Shown: positions 1-12,700 of the stretch, one piece after another
Layout: each line of letters begins with the position of its first letter
How positions within the stretch are numbered: position 1 is the first letter of the stretch
Origin: Roseimicrobium sp. ORNL1
GTDB taxonomy: Bacteria; Verrucomicrobiota; Verrucomicrobiia; Verrucomicrobiales; Verrucomicrobiaceae
Assembly: GCF_011044495.1 (NCBI RefSeq)
Contig: NZ_CP049143.1
Span: 5,084,001 to 5,148,000, forward strand
DNA length: 64,000 bases
Direction of reading: 5' to 3'
Position numbers and translations under genes: made by a program
The notes under the pieces: generated by a model
The model's database searches: none
Seen by the model: the letters and a program-made list of their open reading frames with translations, nothing else
Told to the model about the DNA's origin: nothing

Positions 1-210
1 GTCGCCTTCAGCCCGGATGGAAAGCTCGCTGCCACCGGCTGCTATGGAAATACTGCCCACGTGTGGGACGCCAAGACGGGAAAACCCATTGGAGCCCCCA
101 TTCAGCACGGAGCCCTTGTTCGTGCCATCGCGTTCGGTCCAGACAGCCGCATCCTGGTCACTGCCAGCTTCGACAAGACGGCACGCCTCTGGCGCATTCA
201 CATGGAGTAG
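1..210 (+). CDS. WD40 repeat protein, C-terminal fragment
   Basis: The open frame enters from the left edge in frame 1 and ends at a TAG at 208-210, so only the last 69 residues are present. They contain one complete and one final WD40 blade: a VAFSPDGKLAATGC segment followed by AHVWDAKTG, then IAFGPDSRILVTASFDKTARLWRI. WD40 blades form beta-propellers used as protein-interaction platforms. In Verrucomicrobia and Planctomycetes they often form the C-terminal half of Ser/Thr kinases or cytochrome-type proteins, but the N-terminal part is outside the window, so the full architecture cannot be told. Confidence 0.85.
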   Translation, partial: VAFSPDGKLAATGCYGNTAHVWDAKTGKPIGAPIQHGALVRAIAFGPDSRILVTASFDKTARLWRIHME

Positions 211-622
211 ACCCTGCCGGGAATCTCGGCCGGTGCGCCTGTCCCGTATCCAGATGCTGCGTTCTCCACGAACTGCAAGGCTTGTCGTGATTCGAGAATT
301 CGCCCAGCGACGCCAGCGCAGTCCCCTTCCAGGAGCGACACCCCATCTCAGCCACAGGGCCGAGCCGGCTCTCCCAATCGTGCATTTGAAGGGCTCTGGT
401 TGGGCAGCCCTTAACGAGCACGATCGACGTTAAACCCATTGAAATGAAGGCTTTCCACAACCTTTCGCGCCTTGGGCGCTTAAACCCCTTGGGACCAGTT
501 GATTATCCACTTCATTGGAACAAGCACACCCTGATCATCTTATTCGAGCCTACTTAAATTTAGTACTTGGCTGTAAATGACTTCTTTGGTGAAATTTTCG
601 AGTGGAAGAATAGCTCGGGGTT
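211..622. other. Intergenic region, no convincing gene
   Basis: No open frame here has coding character; the short frames are arginine/serine-rich shadows. The right part (about 500-600) is more AT-rich than its surroundings and probably holds the promoter and leader of the giant repeat protein, but I cannot pick a defensible -35/-10 pair. A short GCGCC/GGCGC hairpin lies near 467-480. Confidence 0.4.
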
Positions 623-709
623 TTGGTCATCCCGAAAACCATAGCTTCCACGCCGCTTCGAATGGCTCCGAAAGTGGCACGTACTCCGCCAGCCTCGCCA
701 GCACCTTCC

Positions 710-3700
710 ATGCGCACGCTTCCCCGCTCCCTCAGGCACCTCACCAGCCTCGTCCTCCTGTGCCTCGGCTCGACAGCTGCATCACTGCACGCTGTCACCT
801 ACACATGGACGCCGACTGCTGCAGGCACATTCCAATGGAATGATGGACTCAACTGGGGCGGCACCGCTCCTGTCCCGGGAGCCGCCGCCGATGTGGTGAA
901 CCTGAACGCAAACCTAGCTGGAGCTCAAACGATCAATCTTGATACGAGTGTCACCTTGGGAATCCTGAACATCGGTGATCCCACGACGGCATTCTTTGCC
1001 TATACCCTGGTCCCCCAGGGAGGCAGCACCCTGACCTTTGACAACCTGGCGGCAGCAGCATCCATCAACAAGGCCAACGTCGCCTCGACCCTCACCGACG
1101 TCATTGCCGCCAACATCATTCTGGCGAGCAGTTCCAGTGCCACGTTCAACCTCTCCAACGCGAGCGCGAACCTCACCAACATCCTGCAAATCTCCGGGAA
1201 CATCTCCGAGACCAACGGCGCGAAGAATATCGTGGTGTCCGGCGTGGCTGCCAGCTCCAACGGCGTAACCGTTCTCTCCGGCACCAATTCCTTTACAGGA
1301 AGCGTTTCGCTCAGCTCCGGCACCCTTCGCATCCTCGGGGCCCAGGCTCTCAACACCGGTTCCACGAACGGCATCATCCTCTCTGGCGGCACGCTCGACC
1401 TGCGGGCTGATGGCAATGGTACGGACGGTGGCACAGACTTCGTGACCGGAACGACCACCCGCACGCAGAAGATTGTGTTTGGAGATAATGTGACGGTGGC
1501 AGGCAACACGACCATCGCCGTGGACCGTGTGGGTGGATACACCGCCGGAACCGCGAGTGCAGGGGGCACGCTTTTCCAGACGCCACTCAACAAGACCATG
1601 CAGTTCGGCACCCTTTTGATCGGTGCCAACACGCTCACCATCACCAACAACAACGGCTATGGCGTGGAATTCTCCGGCGGCGTCTCCCTGACCGGTGCCG
1701 CCACCTTTTCCGTGAGCACTGCCTCAGCAGCCAGCACCACGGTACCCGGCCTCGTCCTCAGCGGCATCGTCGATGATGGTGCAGGCAGCTTCGGCTTCAC
1801 AAAAGCTGGCGCAGGCACTCTCCTGCTGACCAATGCCGCGAACGCCTTCACCGGAACCATGACGGTGACGGGTGGTGTGCTGGGCGCCACGAGCAACGGC
1901 GCGCTGGGTGACACCGCAAACGTGGTCATCATTGGCTCGGGCGCTTCGAGCACCTTCCAAGCCTTCGACACCTTCACGGCCACCGGTCGTGTGTTCAACT
2001 TTGCCAACGCCACCAACACCAGCAACAACATCGGTGTTTCGCAGGGCAAGACGCTCACCGTGGACACTGCATTCGCTGGAGCAGCCGCGAACGGTTTCCA
2101 GAAGACGGATGCCGGGACCCTGGTCATCACGGTGAACAACGGTACAAAGACGGGCGCGACGACGGTGGCGGGGGGCGTCCTTCAATTAAACGTCAACGAT
2201 GGTACCGGCTCGGGAGCCATCACCGTCACCAGCGTCATTGGCAATGCGCTTCATCTGAGTGGTGGCGTCAGCGAAACCAGTGCCATCACTCTGAACAGCA
2301 CTGGGGTGAACAGCAGCGGCTCGCTCTTCAGCCTCCTGGGATCGAACACCGTGGGCGCGGTGGCACTGCAAACGGCCTCCACCGTGGGAGCCGCCTCCGG
2401 TGCCGAGTTGAACATGGGGAATGTTACGGGTGCATTTGCACTCACGGTTGCGGGTGAAGGCACGGTCAATCTCAATGGCACACTCGCCAACAATCTTGCC
2501 CTGATCCGTTCCACCAACACCACTGGACCTACCGCCGTCATCGGAGTGGCGAACGCCATTGCCGCAGCCCAGACGGTTACCCTGAGTGGAGGCACCCTTG
2601 TCATCGGCAATGCGACGGGTGTGGGCAGCCTTGCTGCGGGAGCTGGTGTCGTGACCGCAAACGCCGGCAGCACTCTCCGCATCAATGATGCAGGTGGCGC
2701 TGCTGTTCCCAATCGCCTTGGAAGTCGCGCCCTCACTCTGCAGGGATCCAATCTGGAGTATGTGGGCAATGGACTTGCCGCCTCGACGGAGACGATCGGC
2801 ACCTTTGTGCTCGGCGCAGGCCAGAGCAACATCTCCGTGACCGGCGGCACCGCTGGCAATGCGGCAACACTCGTCTTTAGCACGGGACCATTGGCGCCCG
2901 CCGCCGGTTCGTTCATCAACTTCATCACCAGCACCGACAACATCATCTCACTCACCGTCGCCCCCACCGGAGTCGGTGGCGTGGTGCAGCGTGCTTCACT
3001 GAATGGAACAGATCTCGTCAGTGCGGCAGCCGGCACGGTTACCGCAGCCACCTACACAGGCGTGACGGACGACATCAACAACACCGCCGGCGCCCCCACC
3101 CCGGGCGGCACCACGGCAGCGGCGGCGAATGCGCAGATCACCGGAGCGGGTCCCCACTATCTGGCAAACACGGCCAACACGCTGAACTCGCTCGTCATGA
3201 ACAGCGGCGTCGCCACCACGGTCACCTCAAACTCGATCGGGAATACGCTCACCATCACCAGCGGAAACATCCTTGTCTCCGGCTCCATGGGCAATGTACT
3301 CAGTGGCATGACCCTCGCGCAGGGAGCGGTGCCCACTGCCTTCATGGTGAATACCGGCTCCTCACTCAACTTTGGCGGGGTCATCACGACCAACACCAAT
3401 GTGGGTCTTCAGAAGGCGAACGGTGGTCTGCTGGAAATCTCGACCCGGCAGTTCTTCAACACCGGCACGGGCAACTTTGACATCAATGGAGGCACAGTGA
3501 AGCTGAGTGGGGGCAATCACACCCTGGCCGCCCAGCTCGTAAACATCACGCTCGCACCGGGCGCCACCCTGGATCTGAATGGCACCGTGTTGCAAACCAA
3601 CCGACTGGACTCCACCAACCTGGCAGCCGGAGCCGGCACGGGCGGTGACATCATCAACTCCAGCGCCACCCAGGCCACCCTGGTCAATCGCAACACTTCC

Positions 3701-6700
3701 GTCTTTGGCGGAAGGGTGATGGGCAATATCTTCTTCGGTCATACCCAGGCCACGACACTGTACAACGACAACAGCTACACGGGTGCCACGTTGATCAACG
3801 GGAGTGCGACCACCTTGCAGGATCTCGGCAAGATGTCCGGGACCTCTGCCATCTTCATCCATGGCGGTGCGTTGACCATTACGAATGGCGGCACGGTGAA
3901 TGACAACAACCGTGTCAATGACCTGGCTGACATCACGATGCGCACCGGTACCATCAACTATACGGGCCGCGACAACACCGCATCGAGTGAAGTCCTGGGC
4001 AATGTCATTCTCGCGGAGGGCGCCTCCCAAATCACCGTGAACAACGGAGCCAACGGCACCCGTTCGACAGACCTCATTCTCACCAGCCTGACGCGCAGTT
4101 CCAACGATGCCGCCCTGAACGTGAACACCGCAAACGGGGATATCGGTAATAGTCCGCGCGTCACCGTCACCGGTGGCCTCACACTCACCAACAACATCAT
4201 CGGGGGATGGGCCGTCACAGGCGGTGCGGACTTCATCAGCTACAGCGACGCCTTCGGTATCGCCAACCTGAACACGAATGGCATGGCGGGCTACGACCGC
4301 AACCTCGCCGGCAACCAGACATTCACCAACCTTCTTGCCACCGAGAACATCAAGAACACAGGCACCTTCGCCTCCACCCTGGGAGATGCTGTCGGCAATG
4401 TGATCACGGTGAACACCATGGTGCTCAACCCTGGCGCCGCCAGTTCACTTGCTTTTGCGGACTCGAATGACGTGCTCAATCTTACCGGCGGCGGCATCAT
4501 CAGGAACGGCGCCTTCGCCACTTCGATTGGTAGCGCGGTGGACAACGGCAGCATCACCTCCGGTGGCGTGGGCGCTGTAGGAACCCAGACGCTGCACTTC
4601 CACAATACGGGCAACGCAACGACCACCGTCAATTCCCGGTTTATCAACAATGGCGCAGCAGCCCTCCGTGTGGTCTTTGATATGTACAATACGAGCACGG
4701 TCGTGCTCGCCAACGGCAACAACAGCTACACCGGCGGCACGGTCGTCAACGGATGGACCGGCAATACGGGCAACTCGAATTCCGGCACCGTGACAGCGGG
4801 AGCGGTGGGAGCAATTTCCGGGACGGAATTGATCATCAACAACGCCCTGGTCACCTCAACGGTCGTGGGAGGTATCGCCGCCACGAACAACGTCACGCTG
4901 AACATGGGCGCCGGCCTTACTCTGGCCAACGGCACCAACACGCTCGCCAGCCTCACGATCAATGCCAGCGGCTTCTCAGGAGCCGCCAACGGTGCGCCAA
5001 CGGTCAACATCGGCAACGCAACCAGCGTCCTCTTCCTCACCAATCCGACGATCAATGCCTCAAGCAGCAATGCGACCAGCGTGGGCACGGGTCTCATCAC
5101 TGCGTCGGCGGCAGGCGCCCAGCTCAACTTTGGTGGCAACACCGCGGTCTTTAACATCGATGGCATCAAGCAGAATGGGCAAATCATCGATCCCTGGGTC
5201 GCCACCTTGAACGTGGGGGCCAACGTAAACATCGTGAATGCCAATGGCCTGCTCAAGCAGGGTGACGGCATCCTCCAGCTCTCCTCCACGGGCAGCACCT
5301 TCTCGGGTGGTGTGAACCTCGCGGCCGGCGGATTGCTGATTGGCGCCAGCAGCACTCCCTCTGCCCTCGCCAGTGCCACGCTGCAGATGCCCGTGACGAG
5401 TGGGCCTCTGGGCACAGGCACCCTGACCATCGGCAATAACACTCGCATCCTCTCCAGTGCTGCGGCCAATGCAGTCACCAACCAGATGGTGATCAACGGC
5501 GACTTTCAGTTCGATGGCCTCATAAACGTTGCCTTGAACGGCTTCGCGGATCTCGGCGGCGCCGTACGCACCATCAGTGTGAACGCACAGCAGATGACCG
5601 CCACCATGGGCGGCATCCTCTCCAACGGTGGCATCATCAAGACCGGAAACGGCACGCTCATCCTCGGCAACGCCAATACCCTCACCGGTGGCGTGACACT
5701 GAATAGCGGCACCCTCGTCGGCATCATACCCATCGGCGCCGCAGCGAACTCCTCCTTCGGCACAGGGGCCATCACCTACAATGGAGGACTGCTCTCCATG
5801 CGGGCTGCCATCGATGCCAACTCCCTGAATGACATCAACGTGAATTCCGGCCTCGCCTATGTGAATCTTGAAGTGATCAGCACTACCGCCGCGAACAGCA
5901 TCCGCATGGGGAATCTGAACCTCCCCATGTCCACCAATCCGACGGTGCGGCAGGTGAATGTGTCGGGCGGCACCGCCTCCAATCCCAGCACCCTGGTGTT
6001 CACCGCAAACTCTCTCACCTCAAACAGTGTCGGGGCATCCGGCAGCCGGGTCGCGGGACAATACCAGGTCTTCAATATCGCGGCGAACACCACCGTCGCC
6101 ATCACGAACGGTGGCTTTGCGCGGAACAATGAGCCTCTCAACGTAGGCGCAGGCACCCTGCTCCTGGGAGGCAACAACCTCTTCTCCAATGCCACCACGG
6201 TTACCACCAGCAATACAGGTGCGGCACCTACGGCCAATGCCGTCAATACGGTGTATGGCACCGGCCAGACCGTCACCCTGAGTGGAGCTGGCATCGTGTA
6301 CACGATCGCCCCCCAGATGGGAGCCTCGCTCCTCGCCGGCTCCTCCACCGGAGGCCTGCAACAGTCTTACACGGTGGTAGGCGCCTCCAATCTCAACGTG
6401 GCAGCCAACTGGGGCACTGGTCCGACGAGTGTCATGAATGGCCTTCAGCCAAACGAGACAGCAGCAAACCAGGCCGCCCACGCCAGCGCCGCCAACGGAC
6501 TTCTCATTCACAACGGCTATCTGAATGTCACCACCGCCGGCAACTACAGCTTCATCATCGGCTCGGATGACAACAGCTCGCTCGTAATCGATGGCGTGGA
6601 GATCGCGCGCGACATCGGCGCCGGCCACGGGGTGCAGGACACGGCACGTGGCAGCATCTTCCTGGCTGCGGGACAGCACTCCATCACGGTGAAGGGAAAC

Positions 6701-9700
6701 ACCGGCGGCACTGCAGGCGGCATCCGCGTGCTGTACAGCGGTCCCGACACCGCGGCGACTGGCGGCAACAACGGCTACCAGGGCATCCCTTCTTCTGCGC
6801 TGAGCTACTTCACGGGACCCGCCAATGCCGGAAACAACTATTACAACGCGGCCCAGATCGACAACGACTACGTGCTGGCCCTGGGCACCACAGCGACTCT
6901 TCAGGGACTCGGCACGGATTTCAACAGCACGCTGAAGACCCTGACCATGGGAAATGGTTCGACACTCACGGTCACCAATGATCTGGGCACGGCTGGCGTT
7001 GGCGGCACGGGCTTCATCGGTATTAAGGGAGTCACCACCCTCGGCACCGGCGCTACGGTGAACCCGACCACGGGCATCCTCTACCTCATCGGAGGAATCA
7101 ATGACGGTGGGAATGGACTGACGAAGACGGGCGCCGGCTCGCTCTGGCTGAATAACAGCACCCTGTTCTCTGGCCTCTTCTCCATCAACGGCGGCACGGT
7201 CCGTATTTTCGAGAGTGACGCCCTCTCCACCGGCGGCAATACGGTCGCCTCGGGCGCATCCCTCGATCTCAACGGCGTGAATTCGTCCGCCGGACGCAAT
7301 GTCACCATCAACAACGTCGGGACCGCCTCGCAGAATGGCGCGCTCTACAATAGTTCCGCTGTGGCTGGTGGGCTGGGTGGTAATCTCACCCTGGGCTCTG
7401 CGTCCCAGATTTCCGGCTACGGTGACATCACCATCTCTGGGACCGTTACCAGCAGCGTCCTCCTGACCAAGGCCGGCGTGAATACGCTGACCCTGGGTGG
7501 TGCGAGTGGGGCTTCGTTCTCGGGCGGCCTCACCATTGCGGGTGGCGTGGTGAACAATGGCGTCCTCAATTCTGGTGTCGTCGGAGCTACCGGAACCGGA
7601 GCTCTCACCATCAATGCAGGCGCTGTGCTCAATCTGAACGGAAACAACGTGGGCCAGAACATCACGGTCAACGGCACCTCCATCGCGAACCAGGGGGCTA
7701 ACAACAACACCCTTGGCAACATCATCAATACCAGCCTCTCTACTTCTGCCGCTTCCCCCAGTCCTGCAGCCGCCGGGTCCGCCCAGATGAAGCAGGCAAA
7801 CACCGCCGGCACCGCAACGATCAGTGGCAACATCACCCTGGGCACGGCCGCGACCGGCATCGGCTCAAACACCTACGCCACCGGTGGTGACATCATCATC
7901 ACGGGGAATATCTCAGGATCGCAGGCCTTGACCAAGGTGGGCGGAGATACCGTGTATCTTCGCGGTGCAGCAAACACCTACTCGGGCGGCACCCTGGTAA
8001 ACTATGGCTCCCTGGTGCTCGACAACGGAGGCATCCTCACCGGATTGGGCGGCGCGATTGACGTGCGCATCGGTGGCAGCTTCGTCATCGATGATACAGG
8101 CACGCTGACGAACAACCGCATCAACAACGGTGCTGCCACGAGCAACAAGAACCTCATCATGCGAGGCGGCACCTTCACCATTCTGGGGCACGCCGTCGCG
8201 GGAACGGATATCACCGAACTTTTGAGTGCCAGCGTCACTGGCGGCAACACGCGAGGCCTCAACTTCGATCAGGGGCACAACACCATCAATCTCACTGCCC
8301 AGCCCGGTGGAAGCAGCATCACCCTTACGATCACCCGCGCGGGAACAGAACTTGACTTCAGCAGTTCGAACGGGGCGACCGGGGTGATCAACGCGCGCAA
8401 CCTCGGCCTGGCGGCAGCCGGCGCTGATGGCAACACCAACATCATTCTGACCAATGGTCTTTCCACCGCAGGTCTTAATATCATCGGCCGCCAGAGCAGC
8501 GTTGCCAATGGCGGGGCCAATGGTATCACCGACAAGGGCATCGCCTCGTTCCTGATCGTGAATGACGGGACCAACATCAACTTCGCCACCTACGACAGCA
8601 CCGCGGGCAATACCGTGGGCATTCGTGGTCTTGGCACTGTTGCTGGAGAGTATGTGGCCGGGAACACCAATACCCTCGCTGCCAATCTGAATACTCTCAT
8701 CACCGCCAACACCACCACCGCCGTCAACGCAGCAATCTCCATCAACTCGCTGAAGATCACCGGCGGGACGTTGACACTGCAGCAAGGTACCAACATGAAC
8801 ATCCAGAGCGGCGGCATCCTGGCCACTGCGGATGCGACCATCGCGGGAACCGGGATCATCGGTGTGGATGGCACGCCCGTGGGAAGCACCACAACGGCCT
8901 CACAGAACCTCTACATCCACACCATCGGCGGCACGACAGACCTCACCTTGAACGCCAGCATTGGCTACGCTTTCAACAACAGCGGGCGCCTCGGGGACCT
9001 CGTGAAGGCGGGAACAGGCTCCCTGATTCTGGGAGGCGCCAACTTCCACACCACGAACACACGTGTGAACGAAGGCACCATCGTGCTGAACAATACCCAG
9101 GCCATCTTCTACCGGCAGGTGACCGCAGCCACGGCAACCAACTTCAACAGCAGCAACGCTGGTCCCACCCTTCAGGTGAATGCCGGAGCCACCGTGGACA
9201 TGAATGGCTTTGACCTGACGGTGAACAATTTCGGCAACATCATTCCTGCCACCAACCAGAACTCTCTCGCAGGTGGCACGGTGGTCAACAATGTGGCGGG
9301 CACCAAGATCTTCTCGATGAACGCCACGGGCGACAACACGTGGGGTGGCAACATCAGCAGCGGAACGGGGGTGATCAACTTTGCCCGCTACGGTCGAAAC
9401 ACCTTCAGCATCACGAACGAGAACACGTACACCGGGACCACCATCATCGCTGGCGGCGCCACCACCATGCTTGACCTGGGGGCTCTCCGGAACACGAGCC
9501 TCGTCACCGTCAATGCCGCCACCCTGATATGGAGTGATGCCGGCACCCAGGCGGACGCATGGCGCCTTGGCGTGGTTCCCGCGGATATCGTGCTCAACGG
9601 CGGGGGCTTTGCCTACACCGGCCGTGGCGGTTCGTTCACCACCGCAAACCTGGGAGATGTCACCCTCGGTTATGGGGCCAACCAAATCAGCACCACTGCC

Positions 9701-12700
9701 GGTTCCTTCGGCAATGCCACGGTGCAGATGGCCTCTTTCACCCGCAATACGGGCGCCGTGATCAATTTCGCAGGCTCGACGCCGGGAGATGATGGTTTTG
9801 TCAGGGTCACTGGAGGCGTCACCAACTACAATGGCATCGTAGGCGGCTGGGCCATCACGAGCATTGCCAACCCCTACAACCTCACGGCAGCCGGAGACTT
9901 CGTGCAGTACGATCCGGGAACAGGTTTCCGCGCGATTGTCGATTATCGGACGACAGGGCTTATCGACTATGCAGGATCCGGGTTGGATCGTCCTGGTTAC
10001 GGGAACGCCGCCTTCGGCGCCGGGTACAACATTCGTGTGAACTCCAACACGACGCTCGCCGCTGGAACCAACGTGGCCAACAGCATGGTCATCGGTGCCG
10101 GTGCCACCACCACCCTCAGCTTCGCAGCCCCCACCGACACCCTCTACATCCAGTCAGGCGGTATCCTTGGCGAGACCAGCGCCACTGCCAAGAACATCGG
10201 CAACTCCACCGCGGAAGGCGGAAGAATCACTGCAGGGAACAGCGACGGCACCGCCGGAGCAGGCAACGCGGGATACGAGCTCTTCCTCCACAACCTGGGG
10301 AACACCATGACGGTGAATGCCCAGATCGTGAACAACGGTGCCAATGCAGTGAACCTCGTCACCAGCACCGGTGCGCAGAATGGTCCTGTGATCCGTCTTG
10401 CCAATACCAACACCTACACCGGCACCACCACGGTGAACTCCACCGACCTGCGTCTGGCCTCGACCACAGGTTCCTCCATCGCCAACAGCACCAACATCTT
10501 CATTGTGGGCGGCACCGAAAATGCTGCGGACTCCTCCCGGCAGACGATGAGCCGCATTCTGTTTGAGAACGCAGGCAACCAGGTCAACAGCGGCGCCACG
10601 ATCAACATCGTCAACAATGCGACCTTCGACACGAACCACTTCGATCAGACCCTGGCCAACATTGTCTTCACCAACGCGGGTGGGCATACCGGGAACAGCA
10701 GCGGCGTTGGTGGCAGCGTGCGTTCCGGTGCAGGCACCATCACGCTGACCGGCAACATCACCGCTACCAACCTGACGAACATTTCGACGGTCCCCTTCAT
10801 CCAGGGGAACCTGAATCTGAATGGTGGTCAGCGTACCGTCACCGTGGACCTGGTCACAGGTTCCGGCGTGCAGGGAGCGGCGCACATTGGGCTCTCCATC
10901 CTCGCTGACATGAGTAATGGGGGTATCGACAAGGAAGGCGCTGGCATCCTGGCCATCACCGGGGTCAACACGTACTCGGGCAACACCAACGTGAACAATG
11001 GCACACTCGTGCTGGGTGGACGTGACCAGCAGGGCACGCCAGCGGCCATCACGGCGCAGCTGCAGAACTCCCGTCTCAACGTGGAAGCCATTGGCCTGGT
11101 GGATATGCGTGGTGGTAATGCCATCGTCGGTTCCCTGAGCGGCTCGGGCACCATCACCAACTCTGTCTACGGCACGACGGCCGTGGCGACTGGTGCGCCC
11201 AGCACGTTGTTCATTGGCGCGGACAATACCACCGACGCGGATTTCTCCGGACGGTTCACCAACTTCATGAATGGCATCAACGAAACCACGGGGTATGCGC
11301 TGAACGTCACCAAGATTGGCACCGGCACACAGATCATCTCCGGGGACAATGCCGTGGCGATCCCGTCTGCCACCTCCAATGGTGACGTGAACAACGTCGG
11401 CACCCTCGACATCCAGAGTGGCACCGTCCTGGTGAATGGCGCCAATGGAACCCTTGGATTCACCACCGTAAACATCAAGCAGGGCGCCTCGCTCACGCTG
11501 GACTACCGCACCGAAAACAAAGCCAACCGCCTGGGTGGCTACCGCGTGACAGACACCGCCAACGGCGATGTGGCCAATGACACCACCACGGCCCGTACCA
11601 TCAACATGCAAGGCGGTACGCTGACCTTCATGGAAGGCTCCGCCCTGATCAATGAAGGCACCTCTGCCGCCCTTGCCCTGGGCACCAACAGCGGCGCCCC
11701 CACCGTGGTGCTGAACTCCGGATACTCCACCTGGCTCTTCGATACCTCGGGTGGCAACGCCGGCGCCACGGTGAACGTGGGCGCCATGACCGCCGGTGGT
11801 GGTTCACTCCTCATCAACGTCGGAGCAGGACAGACCCTGGGGCGCACCGCAGCTGGCACCAACAGCGTCAACGTGTATGTGAATGGTGGCAAGACCGGCC
11901 AGGGCGCGGGCGCCCTCTCCGCTCCCGGCACGGCCGTGAACGCCGCAGCAGGGGTGCAGGGCAACGTAGTTGGCGGCATTCGCGCCGACATCACGGCGCA
12001 GGATTCCACCGGCGTGGGCTTTGTGACGTATGACACCTTTGGCTATCGCCTGCTGGAGTCTGACGAGTACTCCGCCTTCCCCGTGCAGCCGGACAGTCCG
12101 CTCACCACGGGAGGTGCAGGCTCGCCCACCAATCCTCCTGCCAACTGGGCGGCAGTCAGCCCCACCGTAGGCGCCGCCTACACGGGCAATGCCCTGGTCA
12201 TCACTTCGCAGAACTTCACGACGAACACCACCGTCCTGAGCCTACGCCTCGACAACGGAGGCGGCGTCACCTCCATCGGGGGCTCCCCTGCTGGCGGCTC
12301 CCTTCCCTTGAGCAATTTCCCGGAACAGAACTTCAATGCGCTGGGTCTTCTCAACACCCTGACCGTCTCCTCGGGCAGCATCATCGGGAATACAGGCAAC
12401 CTTGGATTCAATGGTGGAGCCATCAGCTCCGGGACTGGCATCCTGCGCATCACGGCTGCCGCAAACATGGTTTCAAATTCCTTCCTGATCAGCACCGCCA
12501 CAGGGAATGCCTTTGTCAAGGATGGCACCGGAACGCTGACGCTCAACAAGCGTGTCTTCCTCGGAAGTTCCACGGACCCTGGCATCACCTTCGTGAACCT
12601 CGGCACGCTGCGTCTGGCAGCGGGTGCCAATACCCTGAATGTACTTAACAGCGGCGCTGCCTCGCTGGCCGACAACGTCACGGTCAACCCCGGTGGCGTG

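Noticed and set aside
10154-11611. 485-residue open frame on the minus strand within the giant gene
   Set aside because: Same reason: the repeated codons of the plus-strand gene leave the antisense open.
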